DNA from: Fidelibacterota bacterium
Lineage (GTDB): Bacteria > Fidelibacterota > UBA2242
Direction of reading: 5' to 3'
Length of the DNA: 7,347 bases
NCBI GenBank assembly: GCA_023229045.1
Contig: JALOAB010000113.1
Span: 1 to 7,347, forward strand
The notes beneath the pieces are model-generated. The model saw only the letters and a program-made list of their open reading frames with translations. It did not search any database and was not told where the DNA came from. The stretch's first letter is position 1; each line of letters opens with the position of its first letter. Position numbers and translations under genes: made by a program. This document shows positions 6,873 through 7,347 of this stretch, piece by piece.

Positions 6873-6949
6873 TCCGGGCACAGATGCTGTCGGAAGATCC
6901 GAAGAGAGAGATGCATCGTTTTACCAGTAAAATGATGTTGATGAAGTAA
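6725..6949 (+). pseudogene. Relic of a secreted-protein gene ending in a T9SS C-terminal sorting domain
   Basis: The frame 6761-6949 gives 62 residues with the form of the second half of a type A T9SS sorting domain: SGRGVAVVASG, then SAGSHTVTFNGSGLPSGIY, then FTSKMMLMK and a TAA stop. Such domains direct the attached protein through the outer membrane by T9SS. There is no protein in front of it. The same frame begins at ATG 6725, 5 nt after a strong AAGGAGG (6713-6719), reads 11 codons (starting MRLKIPVY), then meets TGA at 6758-6760. MRLKIPVY itself resembles the core strand that normally precedes the GR-V segment, as if about 15 nt carrying the stop (6749-6763) had been inserted. The catalytic or binding part and the first half of the domain are missing. 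Similarity to the family is clear; the decay route is an inference. Confidence 0.65.
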
Positions 6950-7016
6950 TTCCGTAGTAAGTGTAGATTGAATATCCGGCTGGTACTAATTATACGAATT
7001 GGTTTAGGAAAAATCC

Positions 7017-7045
7017 TTGACAAGTTAATATTTACAATTTACATT
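7017..7045 (+). promoter_or_regulatory. Sigma-70-type promoter TTGACA-N17-TACATT
   Basis: A perfect -35 TTGACA (7017-7022) is followed after 17 nt by TACATT (7040-7045), four of six matches to TATAAT including the first TA and the last T. Surroundings are AT-rich. Transcription from about 7052 would give a leader of nearly 200 nt before the GTG start at 7249. Confidence 0.5.
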
Positions 7046-7154
7046 ACATACGGATTGAGGTTGTTAAAATGGCGGTAAGAAATTTATAAGGAAGGATCTT
7101 CAATTTGATTTAGTTGGATAGGTGCGAAAGCATTGAAAAGGAAGGGAAAAAACA

Positions 7155-7232
7155 ATGATTAAAGTAAACGTTAGTGTTTGGATTTTTCATCAACACTCAA
7201 ATACTTATTATTTTAAATGGGAACCATATTGA
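7155..7232 (+). CDS. 25-codon ORF in the leader of the right-end gene
   Basis: ATG 7155 follows AAAAGGAAGGG (7135-7146 region) with about 9 nt spacing, reads 25 codons (beginning MIKVNVSVWIF) and stops at TGA 7230-7232, 16 nt before the next start. No family is recognisable. Its position between the promoter candidate and the GTG gene fits a leader peptide or an upstream ORF whose translation affects the next start. It could equally be a chance ORF in AT-rich DNA. Confidence 0.25.
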   Translation: MIKVNVSVWIFHQHSNTYYFKWEPY

Positions 7233-7235
7233 TAA

Positions 7236-7241
7236 AAGGAG
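7236..7241 (+). promoter_or_regulatory. RBS deciding the GTG start at 7249
   Basis: AAGGAG (7236-7241) lies 7 nt before GTG 7249. An earlier GTG at 7241 meets TAG two codons later, so 7249 is the only workable start for this frame. Confidence 0.7.
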
Positions 7242-7248
7242 TGAGATA

Positions 7249-7347
7249 GTGAAGAATTACTATTTTAAAAAGGTAAAAGCAATTGTTATTGTTATTCTGA
7301 TTATTATTGAAATTGCATTCTCACAAAATAGGGCATTTTTATTACAT
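7249..7347 (+). CDS. Start of a secreted-protein gene, 3'-truncated by the window edge
   Basis: Thirty-three codons are visible from a GTG start with a good AAGGAG site. They encode a classic Sec signal peptide: a basic N-region (MKNYYFKKVK), a hydrophobic core rich in Ile and Val (about 11-20), and an AFS-Q type cleavage site near residue 25. The mature part begins QNRAFLLH and then leaves the window, so the product cannot be named. Codons are strongly AT-biased; 7251-7347 is about 23% G+C, against about half in the operon on the left. The gene has its own candidate promoter (7017-7045). In an organism with T9SS-type sorting domains, a secreted hydrolase or surface protein would be unsurprising, but that is only a guess. 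The signal peptide and start are well supported. Confidence 0.65.
   Translation, partial: MKNYYFKKVKAIVIVILIIIEIAFSQNRAFLLH

Noticed and set aside
6561..6949. A single gene joining the 6561 ORF to the sorting domain by frameshift
   Set aside because: The upstream part has no signal peptide and no first half of a T9SS domain, so a simple frameshift does not restore a sensible protein.
6112..7347. CRISPR array, tRNA or insertion sequence
   Set aside because: No regularly spaced direct repeats, no tRNA cloverleaf pattern and no transposase motif or paired terminal repeats were found.

Overview
The window looks like part of a carbohydrate-degradation locus from an anaerobic or microaerobic member of the Fibrobacteres-Chlorobi-Bacteroidetes (FCB) superphylum, probably outside Bacteroidota proper. 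A remnant near the right side (6761-6949) has the form of a type IX secretion (T9SS) C-terminal sorting domain, which is largely an FCB feature. Several starts have strong Shine-Dalgarno sequences (AAGGAGG, AAGGAAGG), and there is a TTGACA-type promoter candidate; both are atypical of classical Bacteroidota, and no SusC/SusD pair is visible. The lineage is an inference, and the phylum cannot be fixed from this window.

Region 1-6111 is a compact block of four genes, all on the + strand: (i) the 3' part of an alpha/beta-hydrolase (esterase or prolyl-oligopeptidase-like) gene that runs off the left edge; (ii) an iduronate-2-sulfatase-like sulfatase with a Tat-like leader; (iii) a GH130 mannoside phosphorylase/hydrolase that overlaps the sulfatase by ATGA; (iv) a GPH/MelB-type 12-helix sugar:cation symporter. 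Gaps are 12 nt, -4 nt and 41 nt, and no transcription terminator with a U-tract is visible between genes, so one operon is likely. The logical pathway is removal of acyl and sulfate groups outside the cytoplasm, import of a small mannoside by the symporter, then cytoplasmic phosphorolysis (or hydrolysis) by GH130. The natural substrate (sulfated or acylated mannan, glucuronomannan, or an N-glycan core) is not determined by the sequence.

Region 6112-7248 holds no convincing intact gene. It contains several short inverted repeats, a perfect TATAAT hexamer, a run of three hairpins leading to a good ribosome binding site and a doubtful small ORF, a decayed T9SS sorting-domain relic, a well-spaced TTGACA-N17-TACATT promoter candidate, and short SD-preceded ORFs. 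Composition falls from about half G+C in the operon to about 23% G+C at the right end (hand count over 7251-7347).

At 7249 a new gene starts with GTG behind a good Shine-Dalgarno. It encodes a clear Sec-type signal peptide and leaves the window after 33 codons. The most notable points are the non-canonical sulfatase active-site motif (Cys-Ala-Ala-Ser-Arg instead of Cys-X-Pro-X-Arg), the sorting-domain relic with its in-frame stop, and the structured leader-like segments in the gene-poor region.
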